Source of the DNA: Aphis gossypii
Taxonomy: Eukaryota > Arthropoda > Insecta > Hemiptera > Aphididae
NCBI RefSeq assembly: GCF_020184175.1
Contig: NC_065531.1
Location: 18,559,213-18,623,212 of the forward strand
Reading direction: 5' to 3'
DNA length: 64,000 nt
Part shown: piece after piece, positions 51,001 through 64,000 of the stretch
How the letters are laid out: each line of letters opens with the position of its first letter
How positions within the stretch are numbered: position 1 is the stretch's first letter
Position numbers and translations under genes: made by a program
Notes under the pieces: generated by a model
Database searches by the model: none
What the model saw: the letters and a program-made list of their open reading frames with translations, nothing else
What the model was told of the DNA's origin: nothing

Positions 51001-53400
51001 ATTATTCATAATAGGTATAGTAAACATAACTGATGTATTATTGTCTCGAGAAGTTCATGAAATTATAATACAATGATCACTTATAACTATATAAAACAAA
51101 ATAATTGTCCGAATGGTAAAGGTACATTTTTTAAATGTCATATCTTAGAATTTTTAAATCGAATATCATAACATAATAATATTATAATGTCCAAAATTTA
51201 AAGAAAATAATACATGGACAATGGACATATTATTATGTAGGTATGCATGGTATGTATGTATTCTATCGCAAATAAAGTATATATGACAAAAATAAGAATC
51301 AACCGAGAACCGAGAGCTGCTGCAGAATAAACTATGTACAATTATTGTACAATATATTATAATAATGCGTATTTAATATTCGAAAATGTAATCCTTGCGT
51401 TTATACAATTTTAGACCACAGCCCGCAGGAGAGAACTGATAGCATTTTTTTTTTTTTTTGAAACTAATTCCGAAAGGACGCTCGTTTGCAATTTAATGCG
51501 AACAACTCTACAGTTTACCGCAACGCGCGTATATAAATCATCCGCCTCCGTCGTTTTTCGAAAACACGTCGTAATAATTCGACTTGGTTTGGCGAGCGAG
51601 CGTGAATTCCCGGAATAATTATATATGTATATACAAAAACAGTTTTCTTCCCGTTTCTACTCGAAATTAATTTCACTAGCTTAAAAAAAAAACAGACAGC
51701 TGCTGCGTTGGTAATATATATATATATATATATACGCGTTCTTAAAAAGTCATTAATTTGAAAAATCGCAAACAACACGCGAGAGACACACAATGACGCA
51801 GCGAAATAATTTTTCAAAATCAACCCTCTACCGTGCGCAATATGTAATTATTATTATGTTTGCGTATTTATCAATCCGGGCGACTGCTGCGACGACTGCG
51901 TCGATTAAAAAACCGATCATTCGCAATGCATATAAAACAATACTATTATTTCGGGTTGTATATAATTGTACTGTGCACGACGGACCAACGGTTTTTTCGT
52001 CATTAGAGTAATTGAAAACACGCACACGCCTGTTACAGCGTTGTTCTGCACAATCGCGTGCATGCACTCCAAACCGCTCAACACGACTTGATGTAATCCA
52101 CATACGTATAATATAATATAATATCAAACATTTTGGTACCCTAGCTGTGTACAATATATATATTTATATATATATATAGGTAGGTACACTGCAGCACTCT
52201 TCTCTAATAACGCTCAAGAGTATAATATAATATTCCAATTTCGAGTACGGCACTGTATAAACTATTCTTTACGGTCTATAGGTATATACTAAGTGTACTT
52301 GTGTTAATACAACTATACAATATATTTTTAATAATGAAATCGTAAGTAAAATAACTATAGCGCTTGAACTCTGGTGCTTTTGAAACTTTTTTTTATACCT
52401 ATATTGACAATGAGAGGTACCAACTTACAACATAACATTTTAACTGTGATTTTTTTTTAAAAAACTTTGGATCACTTAATTTTGTAGTTTTAAATGGCAT
52501 CCTGTAGCTATTGTCAAAATAAAAAAAGATTATATACAAAAAGGAAATTTAGTATACGCATTAGCGCATTGCAAAATAAATATTATTATATATTATATTA
52601 TGCTGACGTAATTACGTAAATTTAATATAAATTTCTTACCAACATTAAAAAAACTGATTTTTTCATGATTTCGAAACTTTGTTGACGTTCCAATCATTGT
52701 TGTTTTTACTATTTACGAATAATGTTTGAAGCATTCACTACGACGATACTTTAATAACAACTAAAGATGGATATAAACCTATCCAAAATAACTTATAAAT
52801 AATTTACAAATTAAAAAAACATTACACACTTATTTTACGTAGATACTTTATTATAAATCATAAAATTGTATTAATTTATGTTGCAATTGATGTACTTATA
52901 TTAAATGCAACATTCACTATTATCATCGATTTCTATCACATTTTTGTGCAGTAGAGGCAAACTGGATACGAAACCTATTATAACAATTATACCTAATAAT
53001 ATAATTACAATAATATGTTGCGTTTTATTATGTTATGTTACTTTATTTGCTCATTATATTATTGTTTTTAATGTTTTTATATATTGTTTTTACTTATTAC
53101 AGGTTATCATCTTAAAGTAAGTAGGTACATCACTCACTATTTTTCTTCGATAACTAGAAAACCTGTAATCGTGCATATTTTGAAAATTAATATACAAATT
53201 CACACAAATTATTACAAATAGTAAGTATTGGTAAAAAAAAATTGTCAATAATTGTGAATGGGTGGGGCTGGGTTGATGTACGTATCATTTTACTGTTGTC
53301 AGGCTGTATACCCAATATGTACACAAGCTTGCATTATATAACGATCGCGTTTATATTATATTTTATAGTATAGTATAGTATAATACTATTAGAGTAATTG
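51001..53400. other. AT-rich spacer
   Basis: No exon is supported. A strong acceptor-like TTTTTACTTATTACAG at 53101 is followed by a short AT-rich open frame only. A spaced palindrome TGTACAAT-T-ATTGTACA lies at 51335-51351. A TA run occupies 51713-51734. Confidence 0.55.
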
Positions 53401-56400
53401 ATTTTCTTTTTTTTATATAATTATATACGATACCCGCGTAGCAGCTAGAAATATCATATTATTATTATAATATAGTTTTATGTGCGGTACTTTGATTTCA
53501 CCGATTGCTCTTACTGCTCTTAACTTGTCGTTCGACCGACCGTTTTATAATGTTACAGCACGTCGAGAGGACGGACGGGATAGTGCGGGTGTACATACAT
53601 ATATATACGCGGCACTTATAGTGGCGAAACGACAAAATCGAAAAAAAAATTTGAAATTTAAATACCCGAAACGATTCGCCCATTGTGTTCATATTTCATA
53701 TGGCAATTCAAACCTACATGTATGTATATATAGTATATACGTATAGATTTATTACGACGTACACAATGCACGATATTTGTACACTCGAGTACACAGTGAA
53801 AATATATATATGCCTACCTATAAACAAACCACGTGTACGACGAGGGAGACGAGCCGCGCGTGTATAAAGGAAACGAAAAATGCGCTGACCGTTCGTTTAA
53901 CGACTGCGGCGTTATTCTGAATAATGACGATTATTTTATTATTATTACGTATTTTTACCCACGCCGCGACGTGTAAAATAATAATAATACGCAAACAAAC
54001 GACCGAAAACGTCCAGTTTTCATTTCATGTGATGGTCGTTGGATGTGCGTTTATTGCGCAATAAACCAAACTCAAAAGCGCCACCGTTTTAATATCGGTG
54101 TTGCGCGGCGATAACCCTACGGTCGTATAATAGTACGTATAGGTATTATAGCACAATAGCGTTTATTTTTGTCGACCACGCGTGCATTTGAAGCCCTCCG
54201 ATACATTTTTGTTATTTTTTTTTTTAAAAGAAAGAGCCTATACATACAATACTCTCATCCCCAAAATTGGCGCGTTGGTCTGCAACAGCTATAAATTACC
54301 GAATCGCCTCGGAATTCACATACGAAAATTGTGGTGTGAATGTGTGACACTTGGCGCGACATTTGCGTTCAATGGGAAATGCAATAAAAAAAGACTCATA
54401 TATAGGTATGCTCGTAAATATATATATAATTTGATCGAAATATAGACGCGTCTCTATATGTGATGTAATAACCACGTGTATAGCTCTGTCGTATAAGCGA
54501 TATCATATATAAAATAAAGTTATCATAAAAGTTTAAATAATTATTAGTATAAGGCACCTACGTAATATGTACGTTTAATAATTAAGATATTTAGCGGTAT
54601 AAACAATAGACTCCACGCACAATGACATGAAAAAAAAAAAATCATATACACACATGTTTATTAGTTTTTGTACGTGGATGCCAATTTAAATTCATGAAAA
54701 AAATACCAAACGACACACATGAATACTCGATGGTTACGAATAAAAAATTGCAGCGTTTGTCGCGGTCGACGAAAATCTGCAAACCGTAACATATTATTAT
54801 TATTATTTATATATATAGGTGCGATGGTAATAATACATATTTATATATACATACAATACGGGCTAGGTTAGGTATACCTTTGGTTTATTATAATAATATA
54901 CCTACGCTTATTGTGAAATATATTTCAACAATAGGTAAGTATATAATGTATTTCCGCAAGTCACTATATTATCGTCATCGCCGCGTGATCAATAATTTAA
55001 CGCAATTATACGCGGAAAAAAGAACAGCCAAATATATTATAATTCATAATACTACAATTAAACACGCTGATTGCGTTGTGCAACTCTATATACTCGCGAT
55101 CGTATTATGCGCTCCGCCAACAAACGTGCATATTATTATATTGTTGAAATAATCGTGCAGCCGCCAGCCAGCTATATAGTGGAGACCTATAGTCAAAGAT
55201 CGACGTACGCATAATGTATTTACATCCCACCGTGGATCTATACTCCGAGAGATGATAATAAATTGATAACTTACGATGTTGAAACTTGTAAAGTTCTTCG
55301 CTTCGAAGGGGTCAGCGGTTAATGACGAGATAGACGGTCCACCGATAAGCGCGGTGATCGACGGAAAAGATTTACACACGATACAGGATTTATCATTTAA
55401 TAATATCAATTTATTATTGTGTCATATAATATATGATAACTAAAATAATGTATTATGCGTGAAAACACGATCTATATATATATATATATATATTATACTT
55501 TATGATAGTACTGCACTGCAAGTGACATAATATAATAGTTAGTAAGTACTTTGATAATAACAATAACACTCGAATATATTTTAGTATACATAATAGTAAA
55601 ATTAGGCAAGTATGCATTTTATTTTTTGAAAAAAAAAAATATGTAAATATTTAAGCTATATTGGTAGAAATCGATATATGAAATCGCTTGACGTAAATTA
55701 TAACGAACGACTTACTACGCTGTCTACGGACGGCCAAAAACGCAAATGCGCTTGCCAAATGTTTCAAAAAAAAACTATGCATCATATATATTACATACAC
55801 GATCAGTTGCGACTAGATAGATTTTAAATCGACCGCTATAGAAGCGTACACATCTGCAGAATCTATACACTGCGACAGGCACGACGCGCCTATAATAACA
55901 TTCCGCAGTCCCCGGCGCGTTTTCACCCTCCTCAGCGGCACAATTTATTTAATTTTATTTTTTTCGATTTATCGGGTTCCTAATTGGCTGACGGCGGCGG
56001 GATCCGTACGGGTTTCAAAAAGTAATTCGATACACGTGATAATAACGCGTTTCGACGTTCAATGCCATTCCTGCCGTAATGGCTTTACATTAGGTTCGAC
56101 ACGGTGGCCGGTGTGCGAGATGAGACACACACACGCGGACGGACGGACGGACGGACGGATATAACAACCAGCGCGCGATGCCGAATTATCAATTATTATT
56201 TCTACTATTATCATTATTGTTATAATATGTACGCCGTTATTGTTGTGTTTCTATATAAAGCGTGATAATAACGATCGTGCGTAGTGTCGTACAAGCGTAT
56301 ATGTAGTTATAATAATAATAGTAACGCATATATCGTCGGCCTTGTACGGCACGTTAGTATGCGTTTAAAGTCATCATAGAGACATATAGTTTGTGAAAAA

Positions 56401-59400
56401 GCGATTTTCAAAAAGTCGACATCGTCAAGTTTCGACGAAAATATTGCTGACCTCGGCTTTCCGTATATACAATTTATTGTGCCTTACCATATATTTATCT
56501 TTGACCCGCCGTCTCGTGTCCCCACATATCCTTATAGAAGTAGATAATCTCTGTAACTATATATTTTATAGTATCATAGGATCCGTAAAACGTCATCCGA
56601 ACACGGCTGCAACGAAGATCGCGTATACACGCATCGTACGCATCGCACGAATAAAGGATTCCCGATTGTCGATTGTGATTTCAGACGTGACGGTAAATTG
56701 CGCGTAGCGTGTTCGGACTATACAAGACGAGAAGCGACATTTGTAAAATATTATAAATATATATATATATAGGTTTATGTGTTGGGGCAAAAGTGTATAC
56801 ATATATATGTATATAATGTCTATATATCAAAGGGGTTTTGCAGTATACCGTGGCGATATTGAAAACGTACGCGTGACAATAATAAGATTTATTCGTTTGG
56901 GCGGATGAGAATTCGTCAAATCGTCGCAGCAGCAGTTATCACTTATCGTCTAGAAATCCGGTCGGTCGTGTGTATACACGTGGAAGACACACAAAAAGAA
57001 TACGTACGCATATTATAGAAAGGCGATGCGCGACGTCGTCAGCCGTGATTTATATATTATGCTTATACAAAAACCGTAACGACGACGACGACGACAATGG
57101 CATAAATCTATACATTTATATATATGTATTATATCCTTTAACAGCACACAAAATGTTATATTGCCCCGTCAATCAAGCCGTGTATTCCCGTCCGGGGTGG
57201 TATATATGTATCGAGTTCTGCAGGTGCCGAGAACCGTAAACGTGTTGTATTTTATGCATAATATTATATATTATGATCTATCCTGCACGAGCTTCACTCG
57301 GTTGTGTGTGTTTTTAAACGCCTGCATCCGTACGAATGGTCTGCGGTTTTAACTATTGAAAATCGATCGTTCAAACGAATACGATCGAATAATAATTTTC
57401 GTCGGCATCGCATGCGAGTCTGTGTGACAACGACAGCGACCGCGAGCGCTGCAACAATACGTATATAATATACATTGGTCGTTTCTGGCTTGTGCAGTGT
57501 GTAGTAATATGATATAGGTAACACGATTATCATAATCTATTATACATATGATATAAGATAATATATATTATTATTTGCTTACGAACGAGTGGTTTGTGTT
57601 TGCTCGTCTACCTATAACATATATTATCTAGGTGGACGACGTAAGTGTATAGCCTGTCGTTTGTTTTTTCCTCCGTTCGGCACAACAATATTTCTGTGCC
57701 GAAAACGATTACCTGCGTCTTTAGAATGCAAATATTCCAAACTTTCAAATATACATCCGCGTATAAATTATTATAAGTGTCCAGCTCGATTAAAATCGGC
57801 TCGATCTCGAGGACGATGATTTACGTCTCGCTGCGATATGATTGTATTATAATATATATTATATACATCTCCGCAGCGGCGATCTGTTTAGAATGTAAGA
57901 TAATGTACTGTATATTATTATACGCGCACGCTGATAATTCAGCTCGTCGTGAAATTCTTCGTGCCATCATGTGTGCCTTACAAGTTACAAGCTCGTGCAC
58001 ATATACATACATGCTAGGATCGAGTTACAGACGAAAAAGACGAAGCCGACACGTATATTAAGTACATGATGCATACCCGTTTCAACTCGTAACTCTTGAG
58101 ACAAAATCGTTTTTGAACGTCGCGGCGCCTCTGTTAAGCAATATATATACGTTACAACAGCTGTACAATAATAATATATCATGTAACGTTGTCGATCTCG
58201 ATAACGATTTATCATAATTCATAAGGTTCCGCGTACACACGAAGGTCGCGGAGATCTAAGTCTCCTCGACCGCTGTCCTGAGTACGTCCGTCGAGTGCAC
58301 CGCACGCAAGCCCCACGCGACAACACGCACGCCCAGGACACGGCACGACACGAGTGGTGTACAACCGCGGGAGACTTTTTTAAAAGACTGGTCCTTCGCG
58401 GTGTACAAAAGGGTTAGACCCGTCTGCAGCCTTCGTTATATTTTCCATATTTTATGTATGCATATGCATATCATCATTATGTATTTTAATTAACATATGA
58501 TATTGTAAAGCACGAGCACCGCGGACATTGGGGTATAATAAATATTATATCGGATAAGCGATAAGCCTCAAGCACGCGGGACCGCCGTACGCCGTAACAT
58601 TATAATGTATACGCTGCGAAATCTCTTATTATGTATACGTACCCGTATACTACTACTACGCTACGATTATATACATCTGCCGCCGAGTACGGATTTCCAA
58701 AACGTCATTTCGTCGGCGGCCTCGGGACGAAATCGAATTATTATTATTCGAAAACGGATTCCGGTTATGCACACACACACACACACATAATATAAGCCCC
58801 GGGGGCCGTGTCCTTTGCGCTGGGCGCTCTCTCGGGCACACGATCCGCGAAAACGCCACGCGGCCAAAAAAAAAAAGAAAAAACCTGTCCCCCTTTTGAT
58901 ATATACCCCCAAACAATATATATAATATAATACGTATATAGGTACAACAATGACAAAGTGGCCGACGTATATAGGATACACATCCCGCGTGCGTGACATG
59001 TTTACACGACTATATATTATTATATTATTGTGTACGAGAAGGCCCCACGCCGAATCCATTCATCCGTTCGCCGCGGTGCAGCGACTCTCCCCGACCGTTC
59101 CTCGGTCTTAATAACTATGACATTTTTTTTTTCCTATTGTCCGCCCGTACATAATATTACATATAAATACCTACCTACACTGGCAGCACGACGTGTGTAA
59201 CGCGATAACCACCGCCGCCGCCGTCGCCGCCCCGTGAGCACTTGGGTTTCTCATTGAATTTTTTTTTTTTTTTTTGTTAGAGTATTCTATAGGTGCACAT
59301 AACACAACGTACGTACGTATACAACGCAATATGTTATATTGTACCGATAATTGGAGTATGCGAGCCGAATTTCCCATGTCCGTCCTCGACCGTCATCGTC

Positions 59401-60500
59401 GCGCGTATACATTATACGCGTAGGAAGGTATTATAGGCGGTATGTAGAGAAAAAAACTCCTATTATATAAATATCAGCTATATATACATTGCGACCCGCT
59501 GCAACAGTCAAAAATCGTCCAGATCCGAAAAGCCGTGAAAAAATATATCGGTCTTCTATGTGTGATGGCATAATGCTACACGGTCCATATATATATAATA
59601 TATATGTATTCGAAAACACCGCCTTACATTTCGTACGACACGTCCGTCCTTGCAGTATAGGTACTTAATACACGCGGACTTAAGTATAGATTATTTACGG
59701 TGACATTGCGAACGGCTTAAATAATAATAGCAACAATAATACTATAATCATTGCAACAAATTATTAATGATAATAATATAATATTGTTGACCGTCGTCGT
59801 CTCACGTATTATATATTGATATAATAATGCGAAAAATCCATCTCGTCATTCCCGATTGTCCGCAATTATATTATGCGGCAATGACAATAATTATTGTCTA
59901 TACGCTTAGCCTACAATCCTACATAATATACGATAATAATATAATATGTACGTTGGAAATGTGCAAACAAAATAATAATAATACAAGCAATAACGAGCGA
60001 CCATTATGAACCCGCGACGTCGTAAGTCGTTATATTGTTACAGCTAAATTATTATATCAACAGCTGGATCATAAACGTTATACAGTGTACAACTTTTTAC
60101 TCTGCTGTGTAAGTATAATAATGTTTTTAAAGCTAGCGCATGGCATTCGTTTATACTTTTTGTTTGTGTACAGATCGATTATTCGTAAACGGTAGGCACT
60201 TTTTTTTTACACAAAATAACGCCTGACATGTATTATTTTTTTTTTTTAGTTCAAATTACAAAATATCATTTGTAATCGAAATGTTCGTGTTGTGTAATAA
60301 TTTCTATTGCCTATAACAATGGCTTCAGCGTTCAAACGTAAAATAATACGTATCACAGTTGTTAATATACTAAATAATAATAATATAATATTGTGTAAAC
60401 ATCGAGTAGGTAATAGTGTCGGTCAATGATCGTATGCATACTCGTACATGATATTATATTATTATAACGATAATCAAGCACGGTATACGCATTTGTCGTT
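53401..60500. other. Second long CpG-rich tract without clear genes
   Basis: It is similar in texture to 45.6-51.0 kb. There are GC-rich patches at 55850-56160, 58220-58420 and 58680-59240, and microsatellites (TA at 55473-55493, GGAC at 56137-56159, GAC at 57080, CA at 58770). Many ORFs of 60-130 codons are open on both strands with repeat-driven residues. I found no phase-consistent gene model. Confidence 0.4.
56137..56159. repeat. (GGAC)n tetranucleotide repeat
   Basis: Five full GGAC units plus GGA, in a CpG-rich patch. Confidence 0.95.
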
Positions 60501-60559
60501 TTTGAATATGGGAAACTGTAAATGGTAGGTAGGTACTTATCGAACAGATAACCGTTTAG

Positions 60560-60644
60560 TATAGGAACGGGAAAATTTAAAAACTCGAAATCGATTTTGC
60601 TCGATTTTAACGCACCAGAGAGAAAAGAATCTGATACAACTGGT
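60560..60644 (+). CDS. Candidate coding exon (penultimate), gene Z
   Basis: The 85-nt segment follows a weak acceptor (GATAACCGTTTAG) with one base completing a codon, then 28 codons ending in phase 0 at a good donor (GGT followed by GTGAGT). It reads IGTGKFKNSKSILLDFNAPE then RKESDTTG, a hydrophilic, protein-like mix in an AT-rich setting. It joins in phase to the exon at 60739 across a 94-bp intron. No earlier exon was identified. Confidence 0.25.
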
Positions 60645-60738
60645 GTGAGTCCAGCGCATATTATAATGTATGTTATTATAAATTAATATGGTATATTATG
60701 TAGGTACCTACTATTAGTTATTTTACGATTATGCCTAG

Positions 60739-60774
60739 TGCAGCTGCTGCAGTGGCCCGGCCTTCCAAGTGTAA
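60739..60774 (+). CDS. Candidate terminal exon with cysteine cluster, gene Z
   Basis: After TTATTTTACGATTATGCCTAG, phase 0 gives CSCCSGPAFQV and then TAA. With the preceding exon the C-terminus would be a polar linker ending TTG followed by CSCC. Cysteine clusters after a hydrophilic linker occur in lipid-modified C-termini (Rab-type tails, palmitoylated proteins), but here seven residues follow, which does not fit a Rab prenylation motif. An overlapping 29-codon ATG ORF (60731, MPSAAAAVARPSKCK) is an alternative. Confidence 0.2.
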   Translation, partial: CSCCSGPAFQV

Positions 60775-62560
60775 AACACAATTTCGTTCGACTTTTATTA
60801 TTATTAGGCTTCGTTATTGATTTTAATGGTTCTGTAATTATTATTTATTATATTACAATACGATATTATAACGTATCGAAATAATCGTCCATTACTACAA
60901 TTAGTATCCAATTTATAACTACTGCGCGGTGTTCGACGTGACGACGCCGACTGTGTGCACAGTCAAGAGCGGAGATAATTAATTAATATTATATTATTAT
61001 TATACTTTGAAAACGATTTTTTTCCATCGATTAATACATAATATGTATTTAATGTTTTACGAATTTAAAAGCAATCACGCTTGATTCTCGAGAAATTCTC
61101 GTTTTCAACAGTGAAAATAAATAAATCACACTGTGATGCGTACCAAACAACGATTATATAGACATATATATTATATTTGTACAGTTAAGTCGGCGTGTAA
61201 ACTATATGCACTTTGGAAACGCTCGTTGTGGGTATATTTCAGCACGCGGAACAATAATATAAAAACGCCGAATAAAACGAGATCCGAACAAGAGACATAA
61301 TTGAAGAAGTTACGTCTGACAGCTGGCACACGGAATTTCTTGGACGTGATAACGAGCTCTATACATGGACGAGGTGAAACAATCGTATTGTTATATTGTA
61401 CGTATATACATATACACATTTTTTTTTTTTTTAATTTAATATACACGTAGGAGATAGATGAATAGATAGAGAAATGTGCACAACACACGTGTGTAGAATT
61501 TTATTATTTTATACGCAATGTAGACAAAATATATACAAAAATAAAAATAAAAACTGATTATCCAGTAAATACTTATGTTCAGACGTTTTTCAAGAGAAAA
61601 AAATACCTTACAGTTATACTGTAGATAAATGCATCAAAATAAAACTATTAATATTAAAATGTTTATTTTAAGAATATTCTTATTGAACAAGCTCCAAAAT
61701 GTCTGATTAAATTACTTATTTTTCACTTCAACATCCAACTCTCTCGTTATGATATTTAATCTTTAAATACTTACTGAATAAATTATCCTATACTGAGAGA
61801 CAATTATTCTTGGACATAATTATATTCAACAATTTTAAAATTCTCAGAATAATATTAAATCATTTAATCTATGTTTACGTACTAATAGTTTCAACTTCTA
61901 ATAGTAATTTAAAAACGAATAATTTATTTTTCTACGTTTTCAACGTAGTATGTTTTTCTAATAAAATACAGTTTCAAACGAATAACTAATTAAATTTAAT
62001 TGTTGTTGTTGGGTACGTATAAGTAGTAAAAGTTAGGAAAAAAAAAACAAGTTAATAATGCAACTATTTTAGAAATAATTCGATTGTTAACTATTAAAAT
62101 ACAGTGGTAGTAAGGAAGATACTAATAGTTTCAAAGGTTAAGTTAATATTCAAATCGAGAAACTATAGGTTAGGTCTATACTTTAAAGTAATTTAGATTT
62201 TAACGTTATATTTTTTTAGATATTAATATTATTAAAAACAAGATATTATGTAAAAGAATTGCAATTTTCGCTACAATCAGGCGTAAAAATGTTTATCGAA
62301 AACATCATATAATTAGTTTTGTTGTTTTTTTTTTTTTTTTTTTTTGAAGCAAAGAAGAATCGCGCAATTTATTACAGCCATTAAGCGGATTAAAAAAAAA
62401 CTTATTAATTTTTAAAATTATCAGCGTTCAGAATATCCTAATTAATTAAACTAATTCGACAAAAAAATTACGGTGAATATTTTATGAATACATCCACTCG
62501 TGAGAGTTCTATATATTATACCCGTGTCGCGCACGCGAATTTTTATTATTAATTTACGCT
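60775..62560. other. AT-rich spacer
   Basis: 61500-62480 is extremely AT-rich and empty of exon-like sequence. A T21 run lies at 62325-62345. Confidence 0.6.
62325..62345. repeat. T21 homopolymer
   Basis: The longest homopolymer I noticed in the window. It could mark the tail of a retroposed sequence on the - strand, but no adjacent element was recognised. Confidence 0.85.
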
Positions 62561-64000
62561 AATGTTTTTTTAACGTTTTTCCGCCACGATACGAGGAGGG
62601 AGGACGAACGCATAAAAACGATAAGGGTTAGGCCTTTTTTAAAAGTCGTGATTTACGATAACGGTCAAAGTACTCCCCGCGGATGCATGCAGTCCTTCTG
62701 GCGGCGGCGTGAACTCCGTGAGCAGCGAACTTTTCAACACACGAGGGGTTTTTCGGTAATTTCCTCGGTAATTTTTTATTTCATAAACGTGTATAGTGCA
62801 TTATGTAAGGGATGCCTTTTCAGTTTTTTTTTGGAATAGGGTGGCAACTATTTTAAGGATGCCAATTTTTTTATGGCCAACCCATGGTTTTATACGAACC
62901 TTTGCCTTTACTATTTATAATAATATTATGTACCTTTGTTCTATACATTATAAACTTATATATATATACGTATTATGCGTATTTATAAAACCAAATGAAT
63001 GCGGTTGAAGAATAGTGTGAAGAATAATTGAGAGCTTCATAATTACTCTTGGATGTTATTTTAAAAAAAAAAAAACGCCAAAATTTGTTTTTTTTTTTTT
63101 TGATTATAATATATTATATTATAATATTTCAGAAGTATAATGTACTATTATTTATTACATCGCAACAATAAAAAAATGTATTATATTATGCTATTCGATC
63201 CGAGCCAGTTTAACAAAACACGCGTTGCAACTAAACAAAAATATTTAATCCAGAGATCAACTCTGCAGATGAAAGCGTCGTCCCTTTACAGTTAACAGGC
63301 GTTGTATATTGTATAGTTTCTATACATTGCACATGTCGATATTTAAATTTATAAACGTTAATCGCTCATCGCGTAGAAACGAATCCGTCTGCGTGTCTTC
63401 GTTATACATATATTGGTTACATTATGGTTTTATTTTTAAAAATAATTCATCTCGAATAATAAAAAATATATCGGTTAGCGGTGGTGGCGGTGGCGGCGAT
63501 GGTTGGCTATAAGTTTTACCGGTATAAATGGGTTGAAAAAGCGAGTGGGGGGATTAAAGGCACACATAATTCGCAAAACGTATAATATAACGTGTATAGA
63601 TTATAAAACGGGGAAAATGGTAATTTATCGAATGTACTGATGTCATTGCGTATACAACAAAACGGGAGCTCAGTGCAGTGTGCGAGCGTACTGCAACGGC
63701 ATAGGTACCTATATATAAGAACACCGTCCATCGCGCACAATAAATCAATTGCCCGTTGCAGACGAAAGATAAAAAAAAAAAAAAAAATGAAAAAAACTAG
63801 AAAAGAAAAAAAACCCTCACCCTCGGCCGGTCGATAAAACTTCGCGGTGACGGGGTTCGGGGAAGGGACGAATAGATGGGAGTCGTACTGACTGGGGGGG
63901 AGAAGTGGTCTGAACTCGAGATCTGTTTATATACGAGTCCGTTCATCAATCAAAGCGCGGGCCAATAAAATTGATCGGATTCCGCCAGTGTCACGCAACA
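62561..64000. other. Mixed spacer to window end
   Basis: A GC-richer patch at 62640-62760 carries a 63-codon ATG ORF (62648-62839) without other support. 63470-63510 is a GGTGGC-like purine-rich run. 63820-63990 is GC-rich with G runs and might approach a promoter beyond the window. No gene is supported. Confidence 0.45.
63701..63712. repeat. Palindrome ATAGGTACCTAT, example of a dispersed motif
   Basis: A 12-bp perfect palindrome. Its core TAGGTACCTA also occurs at 9853-9862, 10217-10226, 10666-10675, 47016-47025 and 60701-60710, with near copies at 6227 and 21898. Confidence 0.85.

Overview
The window looks like 64 kb of an insect nuclear genome, most likely an aphid. The base composition is strongly AT-rich. 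It is full of ATA/TTA/TA runs, has plenty of CpG, and repeatedly carries the palindrome TAGGTACCTA and its fragments, a flavour I associate with aphid genomes. This is recognition, not proof. There is no prokaryotic gene density, no rRNA, no convincing tRNA and no long coding exon. Most of the window reads as intron or intergenic DNA.

Layout. Positions 1-8850 are AT-rich spacer with two CpG-rich islands. One (about 2281-2935) has a TATA box upstream of an 86-codon ATG ORF; the other (8160-8560) carries an 81-codon ORF. A short MITE-like element lies at 7972-8126. The best-supported gene (gene X, + strand) has a 60-nt exon at 8858-8917 and a terminal exon at 24718-24908. Both use the same intron phase, and they are separated by a 15.8-kb intron. 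The encoded pieces suggest a secreted or extracellular product: a Ser/Gly segment with an acidic-SGS motif, a lysine-rich convertase-like site, then a four-cysteine tail. I cannot name its family. The intron also holds two weaker phase-compatible exon candidates (15479-15567 and 20012-20065). Inside the same intron, on the - strand, three short exon-like ORFs (22803-22898, 22419-22506, 21814-21905) join in phase across 296-bp and 513-bp introns and may form a nested antisense gene (gene Y).

24909-41900 is mostly AT-rich spacer with CpG-rich islands (about 25.8-26.3, 32.2-32.4 and 35.4-37.5 kb), a possible pogo/Tigger-like end at 25604, a hairpin at 28399-28456 and a - strand ORF at 37334-37672. 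41940-42143 is a 67-codon ORF with a signal-peptide-like start, followed by transposon-like remnants (42.5-43.2 kb). 45.6-51.0 and 53.4-59.7 kb are long CpG-rich, microsatellite-rich tracts where ORFs open on both strands without looking like proteins. They may be regulatory or lncRNA-bearing DNA. 60560-60774 holds a possible two-exon C-terminal coding fragment ending in a cysteine cluster. The remainder is AT-rich spacer.

All gene calls rest on splice signals, phase and residue mix read by eye. CpG-rich DNA here keeps several frames open by chance, so only the two gene X exons are above even confidence. RNA-seq and comparison with other aphid genomes would settle the rest.
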